A DNA stretch of 64,000 nt. Origin: Micrococcus lacusdianchii. GTDB taxonomy: Bacteria > Actinomycetota > Actinomycetes > Actinomycetales > Micrococcaceae. The stretch covers positions 62,001-126,000 of the forward strand of contig NZ_JAKNUW010000006.1 in assembly GCF_023155805.1 (NCBI RefSeq), in the 5' to 3' direction. This document shows positions 25,467 through 34,116 of the stretch, piece after piece; positions within the stretch are counted from its first letter, which is position 1; every line of letters starts with the position of its first letter. Both the position numbers and the translations under genes were made by a program. The notes under the pieces were generated by a model. The model was not told the DNA's origin, made no database searches, and was given only the letters and a program-made list of their open reading frames with translations.

Positions 25467-25482
25467 GGGAGACACGCCCTAG
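25463..25482. repeat. Right terminal inverted repeat of the IS5-type element
   Basis: Exact complement of 21128-21147. Its inner edge overlaps the stop codon region of the transposase tail, as usual for compact IS5-type elements. Confidence 0.9.
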
Positions 25483-25518
25483 TCTGGCTGGAATCCCCTG
25501 CCGCACAAAGGACTTCCG

Positions 25519-26922
25519 ATGACTGGAATACCGTTTCTGCTCGTCTTCATCCTCGCCGTCGCCCTGATGATCGTCATGATCTCCAGATGGAAGATCCACC
25601 CCTTCCTCTCGATCATGGCCGTCGCCTTCGCCTTGGGGATCATCGGTGGGATCCCGCTGGTGAAGTCGACCGGAGCCGAAGGGGAAGCGCCCGTCAAGGG
25701 CATCGCCGACGTGATCGGCGAGGGATTCTCCGGGATCTTCACCTCGATCGGCATCGTCATCATCCTGGGCACGCTCATCGGTCTCATCCTGGAGCGCACC
25801 GGCGGTGCCTTCAGGATCGCCGATGCGCTCGTGCGGCTCGTCGGCAAGCGCTACCCCGTCCTGGCCATGCAGCTCATGGGCTGGGTGGTCTCCATCCCCG
25901 TGTTCTGCGACTCCGGCTTCGTCATTCTCAACCCCATCCGCAAGGCCCTGGCCCGTCGCACCGGGGCGTCAGCCGTGGCGATGACCGTGGCCCTGGCGGC
26001 TGGTCTGTACACCTCGCACGTCTTCATCCCGCCGACCCCGGGGCCCATCGCAGCCGCCCAGAACCTCGGCATCGGTGACCACCTTCTGTTGGTGATCGGC
26101 CTCGGCGTCCTCGTCTCGATCCCCGCACTCCTCGTCGCGTACCTGTACGCCCTCTACATCGGCAAGCGGGTGAGCTCCCCTGAGGAGACCGGCACGGAGG
26201 ACGCGGATGAGCTGGAGGCAGCTTACGACGCGCTCCGCCGGTCCTACGGGCGGATGCCTGGGACCGCTGCGTCCTTCGCGCCCATCATCGTCCCCATCCT
26301 GCTGATGGCTCTCGGCTCGCTCGCATCCGTCCTGAAGTGGACCGGCCCCGCGGGTGACTTCGCCCGATTCCTCGGCACGCCGATGATCGCGCTCGCCGTC
26401 GGCACCCTCTGCGCAGTCGGCGTGCTCTTCAGCGTGCGCCGTGGCGAGACGTTCTACGACCTGACGGAGGAGACCCTCCGGGTCGTCGGCCCCATTCTGT
26501 TCATCACGGCGGCCGGCGGTGTGCTGGGGCGCGTCATCGCCGCCACCGACCTCGTCACCTTCATCGAGAGCAACGCTGCGCAGTTGTCGGTCATCGGACT
26601 GTTCTTCCCCTTCCTTGTCTCCGCCGTTCTGAAGACCGCGCAGGGCTCCTCCACAGTGGCACTCACGACCACGTCGGCCATGGTCTTCCCCATGATGCCC
26701 GCACTGGGCTTCGAGACCCCGGTGGCCAGCGCGCTCGTGGTCATGGCCATTGCGGCCGGCGCCATGACCGTCTCCCACGCCAACGACTCGTACTTCTGGG
26801 TGGTCACCAACTTCAGCGGCATGACGCCCTCGCAGGGTTACCGCACCCAGACGATGGTCACGCTCCTGATGGGACTCACCTCCATCGTGTTCATCTGGCT
26901 CCTCGGCCTCGTCCTCGTCTGA
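25519..26922 (+). CDS. GntP-family permease, probably for glycerate or a related sugar acid
   Basis: 467 residues with about 12 hydrophobic segments. GntP-type marks are 'GWVVSIPVFCDSGFVIL', 'SHVFIPPTPGPIAAA' and 'TAQGSSTVALTTTSA'. AAAGGA precedes the ATG at 25519. It is followed after 29 nt by a glycerate kinase gene, and an intact PucR-type regulator lies 2.4 kb further on, so glycerate uptake and phosphorylation is the likeliest task. It begins 36 nt after the IS right end, so the IS insertion may have displaced its promoter. Confidence 0.85.
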   Translation: MTGIPFLLVFILAVALMIVMISRWKIHPFLSIMAVAFALGIIGGIPLVKSTGAEGEAPVKGIADVIGEGFSGIFTSIGIVIILGTLIGLILERTGGAFRIADALVRLVGKRYPVLAMQLMGWVVSIPVFCDSGFVILNPIRKALARRTGASAVAMTVALAAGLYTSHVFIPPTPGPIAAAQNLGIGDHLLLVIGLGVLVSIPALLVAYLYALYIGKRVSSPEETGTEDADELEAAYDALRRSYGRMPGTAASFAPIIVPILLMALGSLASVLKWTGPAGDFARFLGTPMIALAVGTLCAVGVLFSVRRGETFYDLTEETLRVVGPILFITAAGGVLGRVIAATDLVTFIESNAAQLSVIGLFFPFLVSAVLKTAQGSSTVALTTTSAMVFPMMPALGFETPVASALVVMAIAAGAMTVSHANDSYFWVVTNFSGMTPSQGYRTQTMVTLLMGLTSIVFIWLLGLVLV

Positions 26923-26951
26923 CCCCGTCACCTGACTTAGGAGATCCACGC

Positions 26952-28106
26952 GTGCAGCGCATCATCGTCATCCCAGACTCGTTCAAGGGGGCCCTGTCGT
27001 CGCGGGAGGCGGGCTCCGCGATCGCGACGGGTCTGGCGTCGGTCACCGACGCCGAGGTGCTCGTGGTGCCCATCGCCGACGGCGGGGAGGGCACCGTCGA
27101 GGCCTTCGTGGCCGCCGCAGGGGGCGCCTTGCGATCCGCGACCGTCTGCGGGGTGTTCTACGGCGAACGCGTGCCCGTCCACTACGGACTGATCGACCCG
27201 GACGTGGCGGTGGTGGAGACAGCCTCATGTGCCGGGCTCCCGCTCGCCTCCGGACGCGAGGACACGGGACGGGCCACGACGTTCGGGGTCGGCGAGCAGA
27301 TCCTCGACGCGGTGTCCGCCGGCGCGCGCAGAGTCATCGTCGGGGCCGGCGGGAGCGCCACGACGGACGGCGGCACGGGCGCTGCCGCGGCCCTCGGCGT
27401 CCGGTTCCTCGATGCCGCGGGTGAGAGGTTCGTCCCGACCGGCGACACCCTCACCCGGATTGCGCGGATCGACCCCACCCCGGCACGAGACCGGCTCCGC
27501 GACGTCGACGTGGAGGTGATGTGCGACATCAGCAACCCCCTCACGGGATCGCAGGGTGCAGCCCACGTGTTCGGCCCCCAGAAGGGGGCGGATCCTGCAT
27601 CAGTGGCGAGCCTGGACACCGGACTGGCCCATCTCGCGGGCCTCGTCGAGCGAGACCTCGGGGTCGCGATCGATGCGCTCCCCGGTTCGGGAGCGGCAGG
27701 GGGTCTCGCCGGTGGCCTGCACGCCTTCATCGGGGCCACCTTGAAGCCGGGTATCGACGTCGTCCTCGAGACGGCGGGTTTCCACCACCTCGTGAAGAGC
27801 GCTGACCTCGTCATCACCGGGGAGGGGCGCATCGACGGCCAGTCCTTGGCCGGGAAAGTGCCGATCGGCGTGGCCCAGGCCGTGCGCGCAGCCGGTCGTG
27901 CGATCCCGGTGATCGTCCTCGCCGGCTCCGTGGGACAGGACGCGGACACCCTCTACGACGAGGGCATCACCGCGATCATGCCCATTGGCCGCGGGCCCCA
28001 GGACCTGGCGACAGCGATCCGCCGTACGGCAGAGGACCTGACCGCGACCGCCCGCGACGTCGGGCGGCTGGTGATGGCCTGCTCCCCCGCCGACCTCACA
28101 CGGTGA
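26952..28106 (+). CDS. Glycerate kinase, GarK/GlxK type
   Basis: 384 residues, the normal length of the type 1 family. 'VIPDSFKGALSSREA' at the N-terminus, 'IADGGEGTVEAF', 'GAGGSATTDGGTGAAAALG' (about 136) and 'TGEGRIDGQSLAGKVP' (about 290) are the family signatures. It phosphorylates D-glycerate to 2-phosphoglycerate with ATP. GTG start behind TTAGGAG. Cotranscribed with the GntP permease. Confidence 0.92.
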   Translation: MQRIIVIPDSFKGALSSREAGSAIATGLASVTDAEVLVVPIADGGEGTVEAFVAAAGGALRSATVCGVFYGERVPVHYGLIDPDVAVVETASCAGLPLASGREDTGRATTFGVGEQILDAVSAGARRVIVGAGGSATTDGGTGAAAALGVRFLDAAGERFVPTGDTLTRIARIDPTPARDRLRDVDVEVMCDISNPLTGSQGAAHVFGPQKGADPASVASLDTGLAHLAGLVERDLGVAIDALPGSGAAGGLAGGLHAFIGATLKPGIDVVLETAGFHHLVKSADLVITGEGRIDGQSLAGKVPIGVAQAVRAAGRAIPVIVLAGSVGQDADTLYDEGITAIMPIGRGPQDLATAIRRTAEDLTATARDVGRLVMACSPADLTR

Positions 28107-28112
28107 GGAGGG

Positions 28113-28541
28113 TGAGGACGGGGACGGGAATCGGCTGGTCCTGGCCCACGAGGACACGGCGGCCTTGCGCCACATGGCGGTGTTCGACGCGATCGTCAAC
28201 AACGCCGACCGCAAGGGCGCCCACATCCTCGCCATGCCCGGTGGTCACCGGTACGGCGTGGACCACGGGCTGACCTTCCATGTGGAGGACAAGCTGCGCA
28301 CCGTGCTGTGGGGCTGGCTCGGTGAGGCGCTGAGCGAGGAGGAGCGCGACGGCGTGGGGCGCGTTCTCGACGGGCTCGACAGTGAGCTGGGGCGGGGGCT
28401 GGCGGAGCTGCTCAGTGCCGAGGAAGTCGAAGCCCTTGCCGAACGCTGTGCCCAGTTGCTCGACGACGGGATCTTCCCTGCCCCGAGCGGGCTGACGCCG
28501 GCCGTGCCCTGGCCGCTGTTCTGACGGGCCTGAGGCGTCAG
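28113..28541 (+). pseudogene. Second, truncated copy of the SCO1664 gene 3' end (right direct repeat)
   Basis: Encodes the last 137 or so residues of the SCO1664-type protein, in frame to a normal stop at 28524, with scattered substitutions against 19311-19724 (for example 'EDTAALRHMAVFDAIV' for 'EDSAALRRMAVFDVLV'). The N-terminal half is absent. Similarity continues 17 nt past the stop, then ends in an IS3 fragment. It marks the right boundary of the 19.7-28.1 kb insertion. Confidence 0.85.
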
Positions 28542-28658
28542 GCAGGACTCGCTGATGCCGAAGTCCTTCGCGATCTGGTTCAACCGGGCGCCAGGTTCGC
28601 GGTTCAGTGCGACGCGGACGACGTCATCACGGAACTCTTTGGGGTATGGGGCGGGCAT
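28541..28658 (-). pseudogene. IS3-family OrfA N-terminal fragment
   Basis: The minus strand reads 'MPAPYPKEFRDDVVRVALN' and 'QIAKDFGISESCL', the N-terminal helix-turn-helix of IS3-type OrfA proteins (about 100 residues when complete). After about 39 residues it runs directly into the SCO1664 repeat, so the IS was cut when that segment arrived. Confidence 0.8.
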
Positions 28659-28753
28659 GTGTACCGACGCGCCCCGCGACGCCTGACGACTCACAGATCC
28701 TGCAGTCCGAGTCGGTGCGACTCTGTGGAGACAACCCGGAGAGGGAGGCGGGC

Positions 28754-29607
28754 ATGGCGCCGGATGGTTCGACCAATGAGATCGCGCGGCACCTGCTCGA
28801 GGCCAACGAGGATCGGCTGGCGGCGCTCGCCCCGGTGCTCATGGACCGGGTGGCCGAGGAGATTGGCCTGCCGGCGCCACCGCTCGACCACAAGTGGCCG
28901 GCCGACGTCATCGAGGCCACCCGCGAGTTCCTCGTCTGTGTCGCGACCGATGACATGGAGCGGCTGGGGGGCGAGCGGTGGGATCGTCGAGCGGGTCGGG
29001 CTGGAGTCGGCCCGCGGTGGGGTCGAGGCAGAGGCACTCTACGACTCCATCCGCGTGGCTGCGCGCCTGGCCCAGGCGGAGGTCCACCGAGCGGTCCTGC
29101 TCGCTCCCCAGCACCTCGACCCCGAGGCCGTCCTCGGGCTGCCGGTCGCTGCGGACGCACTGGCCACCACCCTTCGCCCGCTCATGGCCGACGTCGACTG
29201 CATCGTCGGGCCTGCCGTGCCGATCACCGAGTTTCCCGACTCCCTCGCGATGGGGCAGCGGCTCAGCGCCCTTCGGGCCGTCGCCCACTCGGGGCCGACC
29301 TTCGTCGACGACTCCCTGCTCGAGTTCGTCTGCGTGGCCGACCCGGTCGCCTGCGGGCCCTGCGGCGCAAGTACTTCGGAGAGCTCGACCGGCTGCCGAG
29401 GACCAGCGCGCGGTGCTCGTCGAGACGCTCCGCCAGTGGTTGCTCCAGTGGGGCAACCGGCCGGGGATCGCCCAGGCCCTCACGGTTCACCCGCAGACCA
29501 TGAGCGGTCGTCTGCACCGATTACGTGACCTGCTCGCCGACGATCTTGAGGACGCCGTCGTCAGGGCCGAGCTGCTCGTGCTGCTCACGGCCGAGGGGCC
29601 GCCTGAT
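28754..29607 (+). pseudogene. PucR-family regulator, frameshifted paralogue of the intact gene at 30481
   Basis: The start is intact (ATG at 28754 after GAGGGAGG): 'HLLEANEDRLAALAPVLMDRV'. The frame shifts near 28975 ('GGIVERVGLESARGG'), again near 29350 and again near 29395 before the C-terminal helix-turn-helix ('RPGIAQALTVHPQTM'). Relative to the intact paralogue about 100 central residues are missing. Non-functional. Its relation to the intact copy suggests an old tandem pair of regulators. Confidence 0.8.
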
Positions 29608-29624
29608 CGGCGACCCCTCTTGTG

Positions 29625-29666
29625 CTCTCCATGTCAGGAGAGTGACCACCCCGGGGACCTCCCCGG
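29625..29666. terminator. Paired small hairpins at the end of the Tat-exported protein gene
   Basis: CTCTCC-N6-GGAGAG (29625-29642) and CCGGGGA-CC-TCCCCGG (29651-29666) lie between the broken PucR gene (+) and the secreted-protein gene (-). Either could end transcription of both. No U-tract. Confidence 0.4.
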
Positions 29667-29683
29667 TCCGCGGTGTGAGTTGG

Positions 29684-30244
29684 TCAGTAGTCGTAGGAGA
29701 GCGGGGTGCGGTTGCTCATCCACTCGTCGCGCGGCTCGATGATGACCCACTTGGCCTCGGGGTAGCTGACCGCCTGGACCGACGCCTTGTACTGCGCCTG
29801 CTCCCTGGTGACACCGGAGAGGGTCGTGGCGCGGAGGCTCCACTGGACGCTGCTGCCCGGTCGGGTCCCCGCGAAGGGGAGGGTGATCGTGACCACGTTG
29901 CCGGACCCCGTCGCGGTCCCCGGGCCGCTGTTCTTGAAGGCCCCCGTGTACACCGACGGGTCGAGGGTGACCGTGATGACGATGTCGTAGGGGTAGGGCT
30001 GGTTCTTGTCCGCGATGCAGTCCTGGTAGTTGTTCGGCGAGTACCGAACCGTACCGCTGATCTGGTCGCGGTTGTTGTTGATCGGCTGGCGGCCGTTGGA
30101 GGCCCACATGTCGAAGACGTAGCACTCGTTCGGCTTCGGCGACGCGGCGGCGGTGGGGGCCGAGACGGCCAGGGCGACGGCCGGGGCCGACCAAGCGACG
30201 CCCTTGGTGACGGTTCGGCGGGAGACGGCAGAGGGACTGGTCAT
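29684..30244 (-). CDS. Tat-exported protein of unknown function
   Basis: 186 residues. The N-terminus has 'SRRTVTKG', close to the twin-arginine consensus, followed by an Ala/Val-rich core ending at about 'TAAASP', as in many actinobacterial surface proteins. The mature part is beta-rich with Asn/Thr/Ser stretches and two cysteines ('NECYVFDMW', 'YQDCIADK') that could pair. AGGAGA precedes the ATG. No enzymatic motif. It may be a surface-layer or adhesin-like protein. Confidence 0.75.
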   Translation of the reverse strand: MTSPSAVSRRTVTKGVAWSAPAVALAVSAPTAAASPKPNECYVFDMWASNGRQPINNNRDQISGTVRYSPNNYQDCIADKNQPYPYDIVITVTLDPSVYTGAFKNSGPGTATGSGNVVTITLPFAGTRPGSSVQWSLRATTLSGVTREQAQYKASVQAVSYPEAKWVIIEPRDEWMSNRTPLSYDY

Positions 30245-30480
30245 GAGATTCTCCTGCAGGCAATCGGATGGGTGGCACCCCACCATACGGATTCCATAAG
30301 TCATCATAAACGCGCGAGACCCGGGCGCGCCATGGCCTGATGTGACAAGTTCCGGTGACGCATTGTCACTCGACGCCAAGGCTCGCTACTTTGGACAAAT
30401 ACTGTTCATGATCATGCCAGCGAGCGGAACACCATGGCGGGGTGGAGGCCAGGTGGATCGCGAGAACCAGGGGAGTCCGA

Positions 30481-31629
30481 ATGCCGATGAAGGCGCTGGG
30501 CCGCCACGTCTTGGCGGCGTACGCGGAGGAGAAGACGCGCCTGACTCAACGACTCGTGACGGAGGTCGCCACCGAGCTCGGGGTCCCGCCGGTGGCGATC
30601 GAGCGGCACTGGCCGGTGGATGTCGGTGAGGTCCTCATGGAGTTCCTCGACTGCGTCGTCACCAACGACATCGACCGCGTCGCCGCGCGGGGCAGCATCT
30701 TCGAGCGGCTCGGGAGAGAATGTGCCCGCGGGGGAGTCGACGTCGATCTGTTGGTCTCGGGGCTGCGGATCGCCGTCGCCCGCTGTCAGGCGCAGGTCCA
30801 CCGGGCCATCCTCGGGGCCGACCGCCAGGACGACGACAGTGAGAGTGTCATCGGGCTGCTGAGCCGGGTGATGACCGTCGGGGAGGCCGTCGTGTCTGCG
30901 TCGCAGCGTGGACACGACCTGGCCGACCTGGACGACGGCGACGAGGACGAGGCGCTGCGGCGACTGGCCAGCGTGCTGATGTACGGTCGGGGCGACCCGA
31001 GCGACCTGGTCGCCGAGGTCGGGTGGCAGCCGAGCACCAAGGTCTGCGCCATCCTCACCTCCGCGGACTCCGGGCCGCAGATCCGCCGGCGTGCCGACGT
31101 CAAGGTCGCCTACTACGACCGGGCCAGCGACGTGGTCCTCATCCATCCCGTGGCGGACGGGAAGCAGTCCAGCTCCCTGCAGTCGCTGCTCGTCGGTCAC
31201 ACCTGCGTGGTCGGCCCGGCCGTGCCCTTGGACGAGCTGCCCGGCTCGCTGGCGCTGGCGACACGCACGGAGCTGCTCGACTCGTCGGCCGAGGGGATCA
31301 CCTTCGCCGACGATGTCCTCCTCGAGCTGGCGATGAGTGCGGACCCGGCAGTGATCACCGCGCTGCAGCGCAAGCACTTGGGGGAGTTCGACTTCGAGGC
31401 GGAGGACCACCCCGACGTGCTGGCCTCGACGCTGCACGAGTGGCTGCTCCAGTGGGGCCATCGCCCGGGCATCGCCACGTCGCTGGACGTGCACCCGCAG
31501 ACCGTGAGCCATCGGATCAAACGGATCAAGGACGGGTTGGCCTACGACCTGGAGGACCCGCGGGTGCGCGCCGAGCTGCTCGTGCTGCTCACCGCCATGT
31601 CCGTGCGCAATGCATGGCAGGCGCCCTGA
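30481..31629 (+). CDS. PucR / CdaR-type transcriptional regulator
   Basis: 382 residues. The N-terminal region (about 1-160) is an RsbRD-like helical domain; the C-terminus has the PucR helix-turn-helix ('LHEWLLQWGHRPGIATSLDV' then 'HPQTVSHRIKRIKD'). Related regulators (CdaR, PucR) activate sugar-diacid/glycerate and purine catabolism genes, so the GntP-glycerate kinase pair upstream is the natural candidate target. The start is the ATG at 30481, 5 nt after AGGGGAG; a GTG at 30442 is possible but lacks a site. Confidence 0.85.
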   Translation: MPMKALGRHVLAAYAEEKTRLTQRLVTEVATELGVPPVAIERHWPVDVGEVLMEFLDCVVTNDIDRVAARGSIFERLGRECARGGVDVDLLVSGLRIAVARCQAQVHRAILGADRQDDDSESVIGLLSRVMTVGEAVVSASQRGHDLADLDDGDEDEALRRLASVLMYGRGDPSDLVAEVGWQPSTKVCAILTSADSGPQIRRRADVKVAYYDRASDVVLIHPVADGKQSSSLQSLLVGHTCVVGPAVPLDELPGSLALATRTELLDSSAEGITFADDVLLELAMSADPAVITALQRKHLGEFDFEAEDHPDVLASTLHEWLLQWGHRPGIATSLDVHPQTVSHRIKRIKDGLAYDLEDPRVRAELLVLLTAMSVRNAWQAP

Positions 31630-31710
31630 ACGGCGTGGCGTAGGACACATCCGGCGCCGATGCAGGAGCATGCTGGGGTTCACCACATCGGATAGGAGGA
31701 TCGACGTGTC

Positions 31711-31731
31711 CCCTCCTTCGGTACGGGAGGG
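31711..31731. terminator. Candidate hairpin between the PucR gene and ychF
   Basis: CCCTCC-N9-GGAGGG lies in the 114-nt gap between the convergent PucR gene (+) and ychF (-). Short stem, no U-tract. Confidence 0.35.
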
Positions 31732-31743
31732 CGCCTGACACTG

Positions 31744-32829
31744 CTAGACGTTGAAGCGGAATTCGACCACGTCGCCGTCCTTCATCACATAGTCCTTGCC
31801 CTCCATGCGCACCTTGCCGGCAGCCTTGGCATCGGCCATGGACCCGGCAGCGATCAGATCGTCGAAACTCACGATCTCCGCCTTGATGAAGCCGCGCTGA
31901 AAGTCGGTGTGGATCACGCCGGCGGCCTCGGGCGCCGTCGCGCCGACCGGGATGGTCCACGCGCGCGTCTCCTTCGGCCCGGCCGTCAGGTACGTCTGCA
32001 GGCCGAGGGTGGAGAAGCCGACGCGGGCCAGCTGGTCCAGCCCGGACTCGTCCTGCCCGGCCATCTCCAGCATCTCGGCGGCCTCCTCCTCGGAGAGCTC
32101 CACGAGGTCGGACTCGAGCTTGGCGTCCAGGAACACGGCGTCGGCGGGGGCCACCAGATCGCGCAGCTCCTGCTGCTTGGCCTCGTCCCCCAGCACACCC
32201 TCGTCCGAGTTGAACACGTAGATGAACGGCTTGGCGGTGAGCAGGCTCAGCTCGCGCAGCCGGTCCATGTCCAGCTTGTCCTTGTCCTTCGCCGCGAAGA
32301 TCGTCTCGCCCCGCTCCAGCACCGCGAGCGCGGCCTTGAGCGCCTCGAGGTCCGCGGGCTCCTTCTTCTTGCCCTTGACCTCCTTCTCGACGCGCGGGAT
32401 CGCCTTCTCCACGGTCTGCATGTCCGCGATGATCAGCTCGGTGTTGATGGTCTCCATGTCCGAGGCCGGGTCCACCGTGCCGTCCACGTGGACGACGTCG
32501 CCGTCGTCGAACGCGCGCACCACCTGGGCGATCGCGTGGGCCTCGCGGATGTTCGCCAGGAACTGATTGCCCAGGCCCTCCCCCTCGGAGGCGCCCTTCA
32601 CGATGCCGGCGATGTCCACGAAGGACACCGTCGCCGGCAGGATGCGCTCGGAGCCGAAGATCTCGGCCAGCTGGGGCAGCCGCCCGTCCGGCAGGTTCAC
32701 CACGCCCACGTTCGGCTCGATCGTCGCGAACGGGTAGTTCGCCGCGAGCACGGTCTGACGGGTGAGCGCGTTGAAGAGGGTCGACTTGCCCACATTGGGC
32801 AGCCCCACGAATCCGATAGTCAAAGCCAC
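31744..32829 (-). CDS. ychF: Redox-regulated ATPase YchF (Obg family)
   Basis: 361 residues, standard length. P-loop '[14 protein letters not shown]' at the N-terminus, '[20 protein letters not shown]' (G3 region, about 69) and 'FNSDE' replacing the NKxD guanine motif, the reason YchF prefers ATP. C-terminal TGS domain ('[20 protein letters not shown]'). It binds ribosomes and modulates translation and stress responses. The GTG at 32829 has TAGAGT 6 nt upstream and no Shine-Dalgarno, consistent with a leaderless mRNA. Confidence 0.95.
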   Translation of the reverse strand: MALTIGFVGLPNVGKSTLFNALTRQTVLAANYPFATIEPNVGVVNLPDGRLPQLAEIFGSERILPATVSFVDIAGIVKGASEGEGLGNQFLANIREAHAIAQVVRAFDDGDVVHVDGTVDPASDMETINTELIIADMQTVEKAIPRVEKEVKGKKKEPADLEALKAALAVLERGETIFAAKDKDKLDMDRLRELSLLTAKPFIYVFNSDEGVLGDEAKQQELRDLVAPADAVFLDAKLESDLVELSEEEAAEMLEMAGQDESGLDQLARVGFSTLGLQTYLTAGPKETRAWTIPVGATAPEAAGVIHTDFQRGFIKAEIVSFDDLIAAGSMADAKAAGKVRMEGKDYVMKDGDVVEFRFNV

Positions 32830-32862
32830 TCCGCCACTCTACCGGGGCGTCCGGGCGCGCGA

Positions 32863-32898
32863 ACGGCGCTGCACCTCCAGGCGGAGGTGCAGCGCCGT
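32863..32898. terminator. Perfect 16-bp hairpin downstream of hsp20
   Basis: Arms 32863-32878 and 32883-32898 pair perfectly (ACGGCGCTGCACCTCC and its complement) around AGGC. It separates the hsp20 stop from the ychF start, both on the minus strand. No U-tract follows on the minus strand. Confidence 0.75.
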
Positions 32899-32912
32899 CG
32901 TCGTGGGTCAGA

Positions 32913-33383
32913 TCAGGACTGGCTGACCTCGCCCTGCTCGGGCTGGGTGACCTCCTGGCCCGCCACGGTGTCGGTGGCGGAGGCGCCCACGTTCACCTGG
33001 ATCTTGCGGGGCTTGGCCTGCTCGGCCACCGGGATGGACAGCACGAGGACGCCGTCGCGGTAGTCGGCCGCGATCTTGTCCAGCGCCAGGCCCTGGCCGA
33101 GGGTCAGCTGGCGAGCGAAGGTGCCGGCGGCGCGCTCGCGGGTGAGCCACTGGCGGCCCTCCTTGGCGGTCTGCTCACGGCGCTCGGCGCGCACGGTGAG
33201 GGTGCGCTCCTCCACGTCCACGTCGATCGAGGACGGATCCACGCCCGGCAGCTCGATCTCCGCGGTGAAGACGTCGCCCTCGCGGTAGAGGTTCAGAGGC
33301 ATGGAGGTGGTGCCGGCGGCGCGGGTGATGCCGTTCATCAGGCGCTCCATCTCACGGAACGGGTCGACGGGGGTACGGGCCAT
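32913..33383 (-). CDS. Small heat-shock protein, Hsp20 / alpha-crystallin family
   Basis: 156 residues. The alpha-crystallin domain (about 35-130) includes 'VFTAEIELPGVDPSSIDVDV' and 'YRDGVLVLSIPV', with a short flexible C-terminal tail. It is an ATP-independent holdase. AAGGAG precedes the ATG at 33383. Upstream, a GGAAT-N18-GTT pair resembles actinobacterial SigH-type heat/oxidative-stress promoters. Confidence 0.92.
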   Translation of the reverse strand: MARTPVDPFREMERLMNGITRAAGTTSMPLNLYREGDVFTAEIELPGVDPSSIDVDVEERTLTVRAERREQTAKEGRQWLTRERAAGTFARQLTLGQGLALDKIAADYRDGVLVLSIPVAEQAKPRKIQVNVGASATDTVAGQEVTQPEQGEVSQS

Positions 33384-33441
33384 GGTGGTTCTCCTTCGGA
33401 TCGGCGGCCGCCCACGTGCCGGACGGCCATCTGACCGGTGC

Positions 33442-33467
33442 AACGCGGCCGGTCCCCAGTGTATTCC
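33442..33467 (-). promoter_or_regulatory. Candidate SigH-type stress promoter for hsp20
   Basis: On the minus strand GGAAT (33467-33463), 18 nt, GTT (33444-33442), matching the GGAA(C/T)-N17-20-GTT pattern known for SigH/SigR in mycobacteria and streptomycetes. It lies about 60-85 nt upstream of the hsp20 ATG, just beyond the end of the macrodomain gene. Confidence 0.45.
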
Positions 33468-33478
33468 AAGAACGTGAG

Positions 33479-34012
33479 TCAGTGCCGCTCAATTTCGACG
33501 AGCGCAGCGCGGAACGCACTTTCGGCCCGCTCACCGAAGGGCACGAAGATCGCTTCCTGGACGACGTCGCCGACCTCCTCCGCCATCGCGTAGCAGGTCT
33601 CGACGGCGATGCGCGCCGCGTCGTCCATCGGCCAGCCGTAGACGCCCGCGGAGATGGCCGGGAAGGCGACCGTGGCTGCGCCGAGCCCGTGCGCCACCCG
33701 CAGGGACTCGCGGTAGCAGGAGGCGAGGATCTCCGACTTGTCCTTGGTCTTGGCCCAGACCGGGCCGACCGTGTGGATGACCCAGCGGGCGGGCAGGTCC
33801 CCTGCCGTGGTGGCGACGGCCTGGCCCTGCGGCAACCCGTCCTTGTACTTGCCGGCACGGAGCTCCTTGCACTCGGCGAGGATGGCCTTGCCGCCGCGGC
33901 GGTGGATGGCGCCGTCCACTCCCCCGCCGCCGAGCAGCGTGGAGTTGGCGGCGTTGACGATCGCGTCCGCGCGCGTCTGCGTGATGTCCCCGGGGGCGAT
34001 GGTGAGCTTCAT
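33479..34012 (-). CDS. Macrodomain protein, O-acetyl-ADP-ribose deacetylase type
   Basis: 177 residues, one macrodomain. '[22 protein letters not shown]' (split here by the NAAN substrate loop and glycine-rich loop) and '[13 protein letters not shown]' are the ADP-ribose-binding signatures of the MacroD/YmdB class. Expected to remove ADP-ribose esters or deacetylate O-acetyl-ADP-ribose. TAGCCT lies 7 nt before the ATG without a Shine-Dalgarno. Transcription could run into hsp20. Confidence 0.9.
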   Translation of the reverse strand: MKLTIAPGDITQTRADAIVNAANSTLLGGGGVDGAIHRRGGKAILAECKELRAGKYKDGLPQGQAVATTAGDLPARWVIHTVGPVWAKTKDKSEILASCYRESLRVAHGLGAATVAFPAISAGVYGWPMDDAARIAVETCYAMAEEVGDVVQEAIFVPFGERAESAFRAALVEIERH

Positions 34013-34116
34013 GCCCGCCAGGCTAGGCCCGGGGAAGCCGGCTGTGACAGGGGCGGACGGCGCACCGGCCCGTTCTCCGCAGTGGCGGGGGCACAGCCTC
34101 TGCCATACTCGGCCGC

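Larger units (their letters stand above)
21128..25482 (+). mobile_element. Split IS5-family (IS427-like) element enclosing foreign cargo
   Basis: The ends are perfect 20-bp inverted repeats (CTAGGGCGTGTCTCCCTTAT at 21128-21147; its complement at 25463-25482), both including CTAG, probably the target. The left part encodes the first two thirds of a transposase (21178-21862). Only its last 35 or so residues appear, at 25367-25466. The 3.5 kb between carries unrelated genes. Either DNA inserted into one copy, or two flanking copies lost their inner ends. With broken transposase frames it cannot move unaided. Confidence 0.85.

Noticed and set aside
28113-28524. Second SCO1664-type sequence as a functional short gene
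   Set aside because: It lacks the N-terminal half with the nucleotide-binding lysine and has no start with a ribosome site; it is a truncated duplicate.
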